A stretch of 64,000 nt of DNA from Terrihabitans soli. GTDB lineage: Bacteria; Pseudomonadota; Alphaproteobacteria; Rhizobiales; Methylopilaceae. A model generated the notes under the pieces. It saw only the letters and a program-made list of their open reading frames with translations, had not been told where the DNA came from and searched no databases. The stretch covers positions 2,322,501 to 2,386,500 of the forward strand of contig NZ_AP023361.1 of the NCBI RefSeq assembly GCF_014191545.1, written 5' to 3'. How positions within the stretch are numbered: the stretch's first letter is position 1; each line of letters starts with the position of its first letter. Positions 46,799 to 57,949 of the stretch are shown piece by piece. Both the position numbers and the translations under genes were made by a program.

Positions 46799-47590
46799 TC
46801 AGATAAGACCGCGCGTGATGCCGCCGTCGACGCCGACCGTCTGCCCGGTGATATATTTTGCAAGCGGCGATGCGAGCCAGACGATCATCACCGCAATATC
46901 TTTCGGCTCGCCGAAACGGCCGAGCGGAATCTCCTTGGCGAATTCCTCGATCACCGCTTCCCGCGTCGACCCGCGCTCCTGGGCGAGTGTGTCGGCGCGA
47001 TTGGTCCAGAGCGAGGTCAGCGTGCGGCCGGGCGCCACGCAGTTGACGCGGATCTTGCTGGCGGCAAGTTCGAGCGACAGCGTTTTTGTCAACGCAATCA
47101 CGCCGGCTTTGTGGACGTTCGAAACGCTCTGATGCGGATAGGGCATTTTCGCCCCCGCGCCGCTGAGCGTCACGATCGCCGGATTATCGCCCTTCTCCAA
47201 AAGCGGAATGAGAGAGCGCACGGTCCGCACGGTGGAGAGAACATTGAAATTGTAGTTCTCGATCCATGCCTCGTCGTCGAGCGCCGAGAACTCCGAACGG
47301 ATGCTACCGCCGACCGCAGCGATGACCGCATCGAGCGCGCCCCATGTCTCTTCAACGGTCTTTGCGAGGATCGCGCCGCCATCTGGTTTGGTGACGTCGC
47401 AGACGACATAAGCGACCGCCGCGCCGTACTCGGCGCGGATCGCTTCAGCCGCGCTCTTGAGTTTGCTCTCCGCGCGCGAGGCGATGATCACATCGGCGCC
47501 CTCGCCCGCCATCAAAGCGGCCGCGGCAAAGCCGATACCTTCGCTACCGCCGACGACAAGCACCCGCCGTTTCGAATATCCGAGATCCAC
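46799..47590 (-). CDS. Short-chain dehydrogenase/reductase-like protein with altered active site
   Basis: 263 residues from a GTG start with GGGAG about 8 nt upstream. The nucleotide-binding motif GGSEGIG is at 14-20 and the active-site Ser region reads LSGAGAKMPY. The YxxxK motif reads SNVHKAG, with Ser where the catalytic Tyr should be, so standard SDR chemistry is doubtful. A divergent SDR subgroup with this feature exists. Substrate unknown. Confidence 0.82.
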   Translation of the reverse strand: MDLGYSKRRVLVVGGSEGIGFAAAALMAGEGADVIIASRAESKLKSAAEAIRAEYGAAVAYVVCDVTKPDGGAILAKTVEETWGALDAVIAAVGGSIRSEFSALDDEAWIENYNFNVLSTVRTVRSLIPLLEKGDNPAIVTLSGAGAKMPYPHQSVSNVHKAGVIALTKTLSLELAASKIRVNCVAPGRTLTSLWTNRADTLAQERGSTREAVIEEFAKEIPLGRFGEPKDIAVMIVWLASPLAKYITGQTVGVDGGITRGLI

Positions 47591-47677
47591 GCGTTCACTC
47601 CCGATCTTGTTTTCCGGAAGTATGCCGCCGCCGCCTCACGGGGGAAAGCGCGGACGGGTTGTGCTTTCGGCAAAGAA

Positions 47678-47705
47678 AAAGGGCGCGACCGAAGCCGCGC
47701 CCTTT
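47678..47705 (-). terminator. Terminator of the groES-groEL operon
   Basis: On the minus strand AAAGGGCGCG, an 8-nt loop, CGCGCCCTTT, then further T residues (TTTTTCTTT in all). It lies 36 bp after the groEL stop. Confidence 0.8.
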
Positions 47706-47741
47706 CCGAACTTTTGCGAACTTTCTGGAGGTTGGATTTCC

Positions 47742-49720
<1,979 letters not shown>

Positions 49721-49769
49721 TGATTTCCCTCAGTTTTTCGGCTTTTCGCCGGATCTGGAAACGGGGCTG

Positions 49770-49796
49770 CTAGCACTCAGCGAAAGTGAGTGCCAA
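49770..49796. promoter_or_regulatory. CIRCE element (HrcA operator) of groES-groEL
   Basis: CTAGCACTC-N9-GAGTGCCAA, against the consensus TTAGCACTC-N9-GAGTGCTAA: one mismatch at the first base and one in the right arm. It sits in the groES upstream region at the usual distance. HrcA is not encoded in the window. Confidence 0.88.
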
Positions 49797-49927
49797 AGCA
49801 TGCTCGTGAGGTAGTCGGGGCTCGCAGGACTGTCAAGGACGGGTGGCGGAATTTGGTTTCCGGGAGGGCAATTAGATGGCCCGCCCCCTTGGGGCCGGGC
49901 CGGGAATCGCCGAGACTTGCCGCCTCC

Positions 49928-50575
49928 ATGATCCGCACCCCCAAAAGCCTCCAAGGGCTCGCCATCTGTCTTTCGGCCCTGGCGGGCTTTGTCGATGCGC
50001 TCGGCTTTCTGAAGCTCGGGGGCTTCTTCGTCTCGTTCATGAGCGGCAATTCCACCCGCATGTCGGTGGGCCTGACCGAAGGCAGCCAGGACTTCGCCAT
50101 CGCCGGCGCGCTGATCGGGACATTCCTGATCGGCGTGATCTTCGGCTCGATGGTCGCCCATCTCGCCCATGCGAACCGGCGCGTGGCGGTGCTGGCTTTC
50201 GTGACGCTGCTTCTCGCTACGGGCGCTCTGCTCAACATGTATGGCCCGGCCTGGGCGGCCATCGGCGCGGTGGTTCTCGCGATGGGTTCGGAGAACGCCG
50301 TGTTCCAGCGTGACGGCGAAGTGACCATCGGGCTGACTTACATGACGGGGACTCTGGTGAAGCTCGGCCAAAGGCTGACCAATGCGCTCCTCGGCGGGCC
50401 GCGCTTCGCGTGGCTGCCTTATCTTGCTCTGTGGTGCGGGCTGATCGCGGGCGCCGCGCTCGGCGCTTTCGTCTATCCGAAGATCGGCTTCAGCGCCCTG
50501 TGGTTTGCTGCGGCGGCCGCAGCGCTGCTCTGCCTGTGGTCGATGTTTTTGCCGGCGGATGATCTAGACGCCTAG
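49928..50575 (+). CDS. DUF1275 (YoaK-type) membrane protein
   Basis: 215 residues from ATG 49928; the open frame from 49790 runs through the groES promoter and is not used. Six or so hydrophobic helices with the family pattern SALAGFVDALGFLKLGGFFVSFMSGNSTRM. Function unknown; some members are proposed small-molecule permeases. It converges on the ABC exporter gene with 3 bp between stops. Confidence 0.87.
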   Translation: MIRTPKSLQGLAICLSALAGFVDALGFLKLGGFFVSFMSGNSTRMSVGLTEGSQDFAIAGALIGTFLIGVIFGSMVAHLAHANRRVAVLAFVTLLLATGALLNMYGPAWAAIGAVVLAMGSENAVFQRDGEVTIGLTYMTGTLVKLGQRLTNALLGGPRFAWLPYLALWCGLIAGAALGAFVYPKIGFSALWFAAAAAALLCLWSMFLPADDLDA

Positions 50576-50578
50576 TCG

Positions 50579-52312
50579 TCAGTCCGCACTCGCCTCAAAC
50601 CCGCCCGCCTTTACAAGCTCGGTAAACAGCCCGCCCTTTTTGACGAGCTCGTCGAACCCGCCCTGCTCGGCGACGCGGCCGTTCTGCAAAACAAGAATCC
50701 GGTCGGCAGCGCGAACGGTGGAGAGCCTATGCGCGATGACGAAAGTGGTGCGCCCGGCGCGCAGATTTTCGAGCGCCGCCTGAACGCGCGCTTCCGTCGT
50801 GACATCGAGCGCCGAGGTCGCTTCATCGAGAATGAGGATCGGCGCGTTCTTCAACAGTGCGCGGGCAATCGCCACGCGCTGGCGCTCGCCACCGGAAAGG
50901 CCCTGCCCGCGCTCGCCGACAAGCGTTGCATAGCCTTCTGGCTTTGCCGCGATGAACTCATGCGCTTCGGCCATCTTGGCCGCGGATTCGATCTCGGCCT
51001 GCGTTGCGCCGGGGCGGCCCATGCGGATGTTCTCGGTGATCGAGCGGTTGAAGAGGCCAGCATCCTGAAAGACGACGGAGATGGCATCGCGCAGGGAGGC
51101 GAGCGTGACCTCTTTAATGTCCTGCCCGTCGATGAGAATGCGGCCCGCTTGCGGGTCCCAGGCGCGCTGCAACAGCGCGAGCGTCGTCGATTTACCGGAA
51201 CCCGTGGGACCGACCAGCGCCACCGTCTCGCCGGGCTTTGCCTCAAACGAGAGATCGGCAAGACCGCCTTCGCCGTTCGGATAGCGGAAAGCGACATGTT
51301 CGAATGCGACATGACCGCCCGTCAGAGAAAGCGGCAGAGCATCCGGTTTTTCCGGCGGGCCTTTCTCTTCGTCCATCACTTCGAAAAACTGGATGAGCTG
51401 CGGCCCGCGATAGAACAGGCTCATTGCGAAATTGGTGATCTGGTCGAGACGTCCGATCAGCATATTGGCGAAGCCGACAAAGGAGACGATCTCGCCGACA
51501 CTGGTGCCGTCCGTCTGGCGCAGATAGGCGCCGAACGCAAAGATCGCGACGATGGACAGCGAGGATGCGGCGCGCGTCAATACGGACAGGATCGCCCACC
51601 AGTTGAGAACCGGGTATTGCGTTTCGAGTAGAAGGCTCAAAGAGCGCCGGATATCGGCAAGCTCGTTCGGCACGGCCAGGAAACTCTGCAGGACCGAAAT
51701 ATTGCCGAAGAGATCGCCGACGCGGCCGGAGATATCGGAGAAATATTGCTCGACGCGCGCCTGCCCGCCCGAGGTGCGGCGGATGACAAGTGCGTTCACC
51801 GCAACATAAACAACCATCAGCGCGATCAGTAGCAGTGCGAGCTTCCAGTTGAGCCAGAGCGCAATCGGAATGATGACGAGCAGCGCAACCGCGCTGGTGA
51901 AATGCTCGCGCAGGATCGACAGCCAGGTCAGGAACATGGAATCGCAGCCGACCGTCATGATCCGCATCAGGACGCCCGAGCGCGCTTCGGAATGAAAAGA
52001 CAGCGGCAGAAGAAGAACATGTTCGAGATAGGCGGCCATGGCGGCAAGGCGGCGGCGATGGGCCAGCCTGTCGGCCTGCAGCGACACGCCGAGGCCGAAG
52101 AGGAATGCGCCGAAGCCCGCCGCCGCCCACATCAGGATCAGCGGAAAGCTCGACTCGTTCTTGGTCATCGCATCGATGGCCCAGCCGAACAGGACCGGCT
52201 CCATGACCTGCAGCGCCGCGATGACAAGCCCGAAGGAGATGAGCGTGACCGCAAGCCCGCGCTCGGCGAACAGCCAGGCAAACGCCTTGCGATAGGCCTG
52301 GAGCACCGTCAC
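50579..52312 (-). CDS. ABC exporter, NdvA-like (fused permease and ATPase)
   Basis: 577 residues: six transmembrane helices (about 20-290), then an ATPase with Walker A GPTGSGKST, signature LSGGERQR and Walker B ILILDEAT. The N-terminus (AWLFAERGLAVTLISFGLVIAALQVMEPVLFGWAID in shortened view) resembles NdvA, the cyclic beta-1,2-glucan exporter of rhizobia. No glucan synthase gene is nearby, so substrate assignment is tentative. Its start overlaps the stop of the upstream nucleotidase gene (ATGA). Confidence 0.85.
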   Translation of the reverse strand: MTVLQAYRKAFAWLFAERGLAVTLISFGLVIAALQVMEPVLFGWAIDAMTKNESSFPLILMWAAAGFGAFLFGLGVSLQADRLAHRRRLAAMAAYLEHVLLLPLSFHSEARSGVLMRIMTVGCDSMFLTWLSILREHFTSAVALLVIIPIALWLNWKLALLLIALMVVYVAVNALVIRRTSGGQARVEQYFSDISGRVGDLFGNISVLQSFLAVPNELADIRRSLSLLLETQYPVLNWWAILSVLTRAASSLSIVAIFAFGAYLRQTDGTSVGEIVSFVGFANMLIGRLDQITNFAMSLFYRGPQLIQFFEVMDEEKGPPEKPDALPLSLTGGHVAFEHVAFRYPNGEGGLADLSFEAKPGETVALVGPTGSGKSTTLALLQRAWDPQAGRILIDGQDIKEVTLASLRDAISVVFQDAGLFNRSITENIRMGRPGATQAEIESAAKMAEAHEFIAAKPEGYATLVGERGQGLSGGERQRVAIARALLKNAPILILDEATSALDVTTEARVQAALENLRAGRTTFVIAHRLSTVRAADRILVLQNGRVAEQGGFDELVKKGGLFTELVKAGGFEASAD

Positions 52313-52998
52313 CGCTTCAGACCGGCAAGAAAGTCCGCAAGATCGTCGGTGACGTGATCGACGTAAGGACCTTTTTCGGAATCCTCGGCATGCATGGCCC
52401 GCTCATCGACATCGCCGTCTTTCGGCAGAACGAGGACAGTCGTCATGCCGAGCGCGTGCGGCACTTCGAGATTGCGCGCGAGATCCTCGAACATCGCCGA
52501 ACCTTCCGGCTTTACGCCGAGATGACTGATGAAGCTGTCATAGGCTTCGCGCTTCGGTTTCGGGATAAAGTTCGCCTGCGCGACGTCGAAAATATCGTGA
52601 AAGAGATCGCCGAGCCCGAGCGAGACGGCGCAGCGCTCCGCATGGGCGCGCGAGCCGTTGGTCAGGACGTAACGCTTGCCCGGCAGAGCGGCGATTGCGG
52701 TTTTCAGCGCCGGGTTCGGCACGAGCGCATCGTGCGAAATGTCATGCACAAAATCCATGAATTCGTGCGGGTCGATGCCGCGCGTTTCCATGAGGCCGCG
52801 CAGGCTCGTGCCGTATTGACGATAATAATCCTTCTGAAGCTTTCGCGCTTCGACCGGATCGACGCTCAGAAGGTTTGAGATATAGAGCGTCATCCGCTGA
52901 TCGATGAGATCGAACAGCCGGCAGGACGGTGGATAGAGCGTGTTGTCGAGATCGAAAATCCAGGTCTCGACGTGATCGAAGCCGCGGGGGTTCTGCAT
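52309..52998 (-). CDS. HAD-family pyrimidine 5'-nucleotidase
   Basis: 229 residues. The nucleophile motif WIFDLDNTLYPP near residue 14 and the later VLTNGSRAHAERC match the SDT1/PPM1-like pyrimidine 5'-nucleotidase branch of HAD proteins, which dephosphorylate UMP/CMP. Coupled to the ABC exporter gene by ATGA overlap; the pairing has no obvious functional logic. Confidence 0.87.
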   Translation of the reverse strand: MQNPRGFDHVETWIFDLDNTLYPPSCRLFDLIDQRMTLYISNLLSVDPVEARKLQKDYYRQYGTSLRGLMETRGIDPHEFMDFVHDISHDALVPNPALKTAIAALPGKRYVLTNGSRAHAERCAVSLGLGDLFHDIFDVAQANFIPKPKREAYDSFISHLGVKPEGSAMFEDLARNLEVPHALGMTTVLVLPKDGDVDERAMHAEDSEKGPYVDHVTDDLADFLAGLKR

Positions 52999-53032
52999 GG
53001 GCGGAGAGATAAGGGGTTTTCGCAGCGGATGC

Positions 53033-53142
53033 GACCCCCTCTCGCCGCCTGCAGGGTGAGGGCCGGGGTGAAGGGGGAAGCCCTAGATGAGCCCCCTCAC
53101 CCGGCACTGCGTGCCGACCTCTCCCCGTAAACGGGGAGAGGT
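53033..53142. repeat. Dispersed palindromic repeat (Rhizobiales type)
   Basis: A GC-rich composite: the left part contains GGGTGAGGG, which is answered by CCCTCACCC at about 53095-53101; then CGGCAC-TGC-GTGCCG (53102-53116); then a perfect 12-bp stem ACCTCTCCCCGT-AA-ACGGGGAGAGGT (53117-53142). I recognise this CTCTCCCCGT...ACGGGGAGAG form as a dispersed repeat common between genes of Rhizobiales. It fills the gap downstream of argB and may also terminate it. Confidence 0.7.
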
Positions 53143-53146
53143 AAAA

Positions 53147-54037
53147 TCAGCGCGTAATCAGCGAACCGGCGCCGTGATCGGTCAGAAGTTCGAGCAGGAC
53201 CGCGTGCGGAACCTTGCCGTCGAGAATGACGACGCCTTCGACACCGCGCTCGAGCGCCTCGATGCAGGTCTGCACTTTCGGAATCATGCCGCCCGAGACC
53301 GTGCCGTCGGCGATGCGCTTGCGCGAGTCATCTATGGTCATCTGCTTGATGAGGTTCTTGTCTTTGTCCAGGACGCCCGGAACATCGGTAAGCAGAAGAA
53401 GACGCCGCGCGCGCATGGCGCCGGCAATGGCGCCCGCAAACGTGTCGGCATTGATGTTGTACGTCTCGCCCCAGCGCGAGGCTGCAATCGGCGCGATAAC
53501 GGGAATGAGATCGGAATTCGAGACGATGTCGAGCACGCGGCGGTCGACCGATTCCGGTTCGCCGACAAAGCCGAGATCGATGACGTCTTCTTCGCCGGTC
53601 TGGCCGTTGATCAAAGTCGTGACCTTGCGCGCCTGCACCATGCCGCCGTCTTTACCCGAAAGGCCGACCGCGCGGCCGCCTTCGGCGTTGATCGCCGCGA
53701 CGATGCCTTTGTTGATCGAACCGGCCAGCACCATTTCGACGACGTCCATGGTCGGCCGGTCGGTGACGCGCAGGCCCTGCTGGAACTCGCTCTTGATGTT
53801 CAGCCGCTCAAGCATCGAGCCGATCTGCGGGCCGCCGCCATGCACGACGATCGGATGCAGGCCGGAAATCTTGAGCATAACGATGTCGCGCGCGAACTGG
53901 CGGAGCAGATGCTCATCGCCCATGGCGTGGCCGCCATATTTCACGACGATGGTCGCGTCGTCATAACGCTGCAGCTGGGGCAGCGCTTCGGCAAGAACGC
54001 GGGCGCGGTCGTGCGCCGAGATTTCCTTGTCAGCCAT
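53147..54037 (-). CDS. argB: Acetylglutamate kinase
   Basis: 296 residues, amino-acid kinase fold. [11 protein letters not shown] (phosphate binding) and [16 protein letters not shown] are diagnostic; [14 protein letters not shown] is the conserved C-terminal block. It phosphorylates N-acetylglutamate in arginine synthesis. No other arg gene is near. Confidence 0.96.
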   Translation of the reverse strand: MADKEISAHDRARVLAEALPQLQRYDDATIVVKYGGHAMGDEHLLRQFARDIVMLKISGLHPIVVHGGGPQIGSMLERLNIKSEFQQGLRVTDRPTMDVVEMVLAGSINKGIVAAINAEGGRAVGLSGKDGGMVQARKVTTLINGQTGEEDVIDLGFVGEPESVDRRVLDIVSNSDLIPVIAPIAASRWGETYNINADTFAGAIAGAMRARRLLLLTDVPGVLDKDKNLIKQMTIDDSRKRIADGTVSGGMIPKVQTCIEALERGVEGVVILDGKVPHAVLLELLTDHGAGSLITR

Positions 54038-54108
54038 AGCGAGATATCCGCATGTAAAAGACGGAAGGGAAAAAGGTGTGGGGGTTCTAGCGGTTTACGG
54101 GGCCCTGC

Positions 54109-54474
54109 TCAATCAGCCCGGACGAGAAGCACACCGGCGATCAGGATGAGCGCCCAGCCGAGGATCATGATCGTGCCGCCGGAGGGGGCCGCCATGAGGA
54201 ACAGGCTCTGCCCGTCCCGGTAATGGCGGCTGACGAGATCGCCCGCAAAAAGGGCAACGCCCAGAAGGATGGCGCCGCCGCCGGCCTGGAGAACAAGGCC
54301 GGGATTCGAGGCCCGCCCGTAAAGACCGAGGGCCAGCAGCGCCGGGGCGTGGAAGAGCAGCATCTGCGAGGCCGGACCCAAAGTGGCCCCACCGCCGCCA
54401 TGCGCGGCCGCCGCGGCAAAACCGACCCCGAGCGCGCCGAACAGGCCGGCAAAAATTATGAATAGCTGGCTCAT
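54109..54474 (-). CDS. DUF423 small membrane protein
   Basis: 121 residues from ATG 54474 with GGAG 7 nt upstream; the frame continues upstream through the repeat but that part is not coding. Four hydrophobic helices with GLFGALGVGFAAAAAHG at the start, typical of DUF423 (YgdD-like) proteins. Function unknown. Confidence 0.87.
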   Translation of the reverse strand: MSQLFIIFAGLFGALGVGFAAAAAHGGGGATLGPASQMLLFHAPALLALGLYGRASNPGLVLQAGGGAILLGVALFAGDLVSRHYRDGQSLFLMAAPSGGTIMILGWALILIAGVLLVRAD

Positions 54475-54506
54475 CGCAAACTCCGTTTGTGAGACCGAAC
54501 CTTGGT

Positions 54507-54619
54507 CAGCCTCATGGTGAGGAGCGGCGAAGCCGCGTCTCGAACCATGGGCGCCAGACGCGACATATATGGCCCATCCTTCGAGACGGGCACTGCGTGC
54601 CCTCCTCAGGATGAGGCTG
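54507..54619. repeat. Dispersed 113-bp imperfect palindrome (Rhizobiales type)
   Basis: Ends CAGCCTCAT (54507-54515) and ATGAGGCTG (54611-54619) are exact reverse complements; inner arms GTCTCGAACCATGGG and CCCATCCTTCGAGAC pair imperfectly. The core contains GGGCACTGCGTGCCC. I recognise this sequence type as an abundant intergenic repeat in Bradyrhizobium relatives. It occupies most of the gap between yihA and the DUF423 gene. Confidence 0.7.
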
Positions 54620-54622
54620 AGT

Positions 54623-55279
54623 TCAGCTCCGCTCCGCAATCAGCCGCGCAATGGCCGCTTTCAGCTCCGGAAGGCCATCGCCCTTTTCCGACGAGGTAAA
54701 GATCACGTCGGGGAACGCAGCGGGGCGTTTCTTGATGGCATCCTGCACACCGGCAAGGCGCTCCTCGTGTTCGCCGGGTTTCAGTTTGTCGGCCTTTGTC
54801 AGGACGATCTGATAGGACACCGCAGCTTTATCCAGCATATCGAGCACCGGAAGATCGGTGGTCTTCAGCCCGTGCCGCCCGTCGATCAGCACATAGACGC
54901 GGGCGAGCGTCGGCCGTCCGCGCAGATATTCGAAAACGAGCTTCGTCCAGGCACGGACCTTTGCCTCGGGCGCCGAGGCGAAGCCGTAGCCCGGCATGTC
55001 GACGAGCGTCAGCTTTGAGCCGATGCGGAAGAAATTGAGTTCCTGGGTGCGGCCCGGCGTGTTCGAAACCTTGGCCAGGGTTTTGCGGCCGGTCAGGCCG
55101 TTAACGAGCGAGGACTTGCCGACATTGGAGCGCCCGGCAAAAGCGATCTCGACGCCCGCCATATCCGGCAACTGGTCGAGCTTCACCGCGCCCTTGATAA
55201 AAGAGCAGTCGCCGGCAAACAGAAGGCGCCCCTCTTCGAGGAAGGGGTCCGGCTTCTTGCTGTCCTGAAAATCGGTCAT
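54623..55279 (-). CDS. yihA: Ribosome biogenesis GTPase YihA/EngB
   Basis: 218 residues from ATG 55279; upstream open codons lie inside the CheZ-like gene. G-motifs in order: G1 GRSNVGKSS, G2 region SNTPGRTQ, G3 DMPGYGFA, G4 TKAD. The N-terminal FAGDCSFIKGAV is typical. It assists late 50S subunit assembly. Follows the CheZ-like gene on the same strand. Confidence 0.95.
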   Translation of the reverse strand: MTDFQDSKKPDPFLEEGRLLFAGDCSFIKGAVKLDQLPDMAGVEIAFAGRSNVGKSSLVNGLTGRKTLAKVSNTPGRTQELNFFRIGSKLTLVDMPGYGFASAPEAKVRAWTKLVFEYLRGRPTLARVYVLIDGRHGLKTTDLPVLDMLDKAAVSYQIVLTKADKLKPGEHEERLAGVQDAIKKRPAAFPDVIFTSSEKGDGLPELKAAIARLIAERS

Positions 55280-55331
55280 GCAGGGGTGTGCACGCCTCCT
55301 GGCGCTGCCGTCAACCGCGGCAACCCCGGCA

Positions 55332-56057
55332 TCAATCGAACAGGGCGTCGATGTCGTCCTGCGAGGCGCGGCCGACATCGGTGTCGAGCGCCGGGCCGTT
55401 GAGCAGCGCCTTGTCGCCGGTCGGCGCAGGCGGGCCATCCGGCTGGATGCCGCTGAACTGCTCGATACCGCCCCAAATCTCGATCATGCGGTCGATGCGA
55501 TTTTCAACGAAATTCAGCGTCGTCACGACCTTGGTGATGCGCTGGCCGGTGAGATCCTGGAAGTTACAGGCTTCGAAAATCGATACGACCTTTTCCTGAA
55601 TTTCGGCGGCGAGCGTGCGGTCGCGCTCCGTCTTCACATGAGCGGCAAGCTGCATCGCATGGTCGTCGATGAATTCGGCGGCCGAAAGAATGGATTCGGT
55701 GGCCTTCTCGGTCCCGGCGACGACGGCGTCGAGTTCGCCGGAGACGCGCGCCATCTGGGCGGTCTCGAAGCTGGTGCCGTGCAGCGTGGCGATTTCCTGC
55801 TTGGTCCTCTGGATGGCTTCGCGGATCGAATCCATTTCGGACTTCAGTTTCGACGCCTCGTGGACTTCGCGGCGGAAGGTCTCGATGGCCTCGGAGGAGA
55901 TTTCGGCGGCGGGCTTGATCAGCGCCTTGAGCTTGGCGAACTCGGCCATGAGTTCGGCATGGCGCGTGCCCGTGTCATCGACCGCTCTCAGGACCGGCGC
56001 CGGCCGGTCTCCCTGAATGAGGGTTTCGATACGGAACGGTTTGTGAGCGCGCTTCAT
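55332..56057 (-). CDS. Second CheZ-like protein phosphatase
   Basis: 241 residues from ATG 56057 (GGAG about 20 nt upstream, so the start is not certain; frame open to 56117). Mostly helical; ACNFQDLTGQRITKVVTTLNFVENRID carries the CheZ Asp/Gln pair, and the C-terminus ends ASQDDIDALFD, similar to the CheY-binding tail. It is a paralogue of the gene at 17113 but not next to a cheY. It may act on another response regulator. Confidence 0.82.
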   Translation of the reverse strand: MKRAHKPFRIETLIQGDRPAPVLRAVDDTGTRHAELMAEFAKLKALIKPAAEISSEAIETFRREVHEASKLKSEMDSIREAIQRTKQEIATLHGTSFETAQMARVSGELDAVVAGTEKATESILSAAEFIDDHAMQLAAHVKTERDRTLAAEIQEKVVSIFEACNFQDLTGQRITKVVTTLNFVENRIDRMIEIWGGIEQFSGIQPDGPPAPTGDKALLNGPALDTDVGRASQDDIDALFD

Positions 56058-56300
56058 GTTGAGACTGACCCCTACCTGCTCCCTTTTTATGGCTTGTGAT
56101 CGTTTAAGAACGGTCACCGGATCGTGAGGATCGCCTTAAAGATTACATAAACCACGTTGAGATTTTGGGATGCTTTCTGCGTTCTGGAACCGGAAGGGCT
56201 CAGGGCCGTTCACGAACGGTTGGCGCGGCAGGAGTTAGAATCCTTGCCTGCCAGTGAGTTCCAACCGGTGAGTTCAGGCGTTACCGCAGGGTCCCGTTAC

Positions 56301-57092
56301 ATGCATATCTTCCGTCTCTTTCTCCTTGCCGTCCTCGTCCTCAGCCTTCCCGCCCTGGCCGAGGCGCGCGAATACCGCGTTCAGCCCTATGGATATGGAT
56401 ATCCGGGCAATGGCGGCTATGCCGAAGACATCCTGATCGATGAGCGCCACCGCGAGCCGGTCTACGAACTGCGCTCCGATCCGCGCTATTACGCCCCCCG
56501 CCCGGTCGTCCGGGCCCCGGGCACCTACACCACGGCCTATGCACCGCGCGGCGGCCGCATGTACCAGGACCCCTACAACCGCGAAGCAATCGAGCCGCGC
56601 AGCGGCCGGGTGCAGACGCCGGGCGTCTCGGGCCAGCGCCGCGCCATCCCCGCCGCCTATAAGCGCCAAGTCGTCGAATATAATGGCGGCGAAGCGCCGG
56701 GCTCGATCATCATCGATACGCGCACGCGTTTCCTCTATCTCGTGCAGGCCGACGGTACCGCGCTGCGCTACGGCGTCGGCGTCGGCCGCGACGGTTTCCA
56801 GTGGACCGGTACGCACAAGATTTCGAACAAGCAGGAATGGCCGAAGTGGTTCCCGCCGGCGGAAATGCGCCAGCGCCGTCCCGACCTGCCTGAAATGATG
56901 GAAGGCGGACCGGAAAATCCGCTCGGCGCACGCGCCCTTTATCTCGGCTCGACGCTCTACCGCATTCACGGCTCCAACGAACCGTGGACGATCGGTCAGG
57001 CCGTCTCGTCCGGCTGCTTCCGCATGACCAATGACGATGTCGAGGATCTTTACGAGCGCGTCCCGGTCGGCACGACCGTCAAAGTGCTCTGA
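56301..57092 (+). CDS. L,D-transpeptidase (YkuD), secreted
   Basis: 263 residues from ATG 56301; the frame opens at 56157 but the signal peptide (about 1-22, ending AEA) begins at this ATG. A Tyr/Pro/Arg-rich linker precedes the YkuD domain, whose active site is HGSNEPWTIGQAVSSGCFRM. It shares the FLYLVQADGTALRYGVGVGRDGF block with the lipoprotein paralogue at 25464, so the two are related. It would crosslink peptidoglycan in the periplasm. A terminator follows. Confidence 0.9.
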   Translation: MHIFRLFLLAVLVLSLPALAEAREYRVQPYGYGYPGNGGYAEDILIDERHREPVYELRSDPRYYAPRPVVRAPGTYTTAYAPRGGRMYQDPYNREAIEPRSGRVQTPGVSGQRRAIPAAYKRQVVEYNGGEAPGSIIIDTRTRFLYLVQADGTALRYGVGVGRDGFQWTGTHKISNKQEWPKWFPPAEMRQRRPDLPEMMEGGPENPLGARALYLGSTLYRIHGSNEPWTIGQAVSSGCFRMTNDDVEDLYERVPVGTTVKVL

Positions 57093-57114
57093 GGTTTTCG
57101 CACTTCAAATGAGA

Positions 57115-57146
57115 AACGGCGCGCCCAAGGCGCGCCGTTTTTGTTT
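57115..57146 (+). terminator. Terminator after the second L,D-transpeptidase gene
   Basis: AACGGCGCGCC and GGCGCGCCGTT pair perfectly around CAA, followed by TTTGTTTG. It also lies just beyond the stop of the convergent DUF2076 gene. Confidence 0.83.
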
Positions 57147-57149
57147 GAG

Positions 57150-57815
57150 CTACTCGCCGCCGCTGTCGCCGCCGCCATCGTCCCAGCCGCCATCGGCGGT
57201 TTCATAGCCGTTATCGTTCTCGCCGCCGCCGAACAGCCAGCCGAAGAGGCCGCCGCCTTCGCCGCCGGACTGTTCGCTGCCGCCGATATCATTGGCGCCG
57301 GCATCCTCCGCGAGCTGCCCGCCTCCGGCCGATGCTGTATCGGATATTGCGGCCTGCGCTTCGGAGCCTGAGCCGAGCAAAGATTTCGCGGCTTCGCCGA
57401 GCAGCATGCCGCCGGCAACGCCAAGCGCCACCTGACCGGCATTGGCGAGAAAACCTCCACCGCCAAGGGCGCCCTGCTGCGGCGCACCGCGGCCGAAACT
57501 CGGCACGCTGCCGCGGCGCCCAACATCCGGCGCACCCATCGCGCCGGGGGAGCGGCCACGGAACGGCGTCGCATCGTCCTCGTCTTCATCCTCGCCATAA
57601 CCCTGGCCGCTCTCGAGTTCCTCGACACGGCGTCCGGCAGCTTCGAGAGCCGCATTCTGGGCGATGATGGTCTGGGCCATCGCATAGACGGCGTGCGGGG
57701 CACGGCGAAGTTCGTCGGCGATCAGGCGCTCGACCTCCGGATCGCGGCGCTGGCCTTCAGCGCTGCGCAGGCGGTCGAACAGGTCCTGAATAGACTGGCG
57801 CTCCCTCGTCTGCAT
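57150..57815 (-). CDS. DUF2076 domain-containing protein
   Basis: 221 residues. The N-terminal RQSIQDLFDRLRSAEGQRRDPEVERLIADEL and YAMAQTIIAQNAAL segments are the DUF2076 core (about 1-70). A short hydrophobic stretch lies near 125-140 and the C-terminus is Gly/Asp rich (GGLFGWLFGGGE, WDDGGGDSGGE). The family is of unknown function, possibly periplasmic or membrane-linked. Divergent from the gene at 57950. Confidence 0.83.
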   Translation of the reverse strand: MQTRERQSIQDLFDRLRSAEGQRRDPEVERLIADELRRAPHAVYAMAQTIIAQNAALEAAGRRVEELESGQGYGEDEDEDDATPFRGRSPGAMGAPDVGRRGSVPSFGRGAPQQGALGGGGFLANAGQVALGVAGGMLLGEAAKSLLGSGSEAQAAISDTASAGGGQLAEDAGANDIGGSEQSGGEGGGLFGWLFGGGENDNGYETADGGWDDGGGDSGGE

Positions 57816-57949
57816 CGGGCGTCTCTCCTTTTTGACACTATGGAATTTGGGGTGTCCGCGGGCGCATAAAAGACCTCTCTGAAAAAAGAGATGGGCAACG
57901 GAATTCGTCGCCGCGAGTTACCTGTCCGGTTCACGAGAAGGACGAAAGT

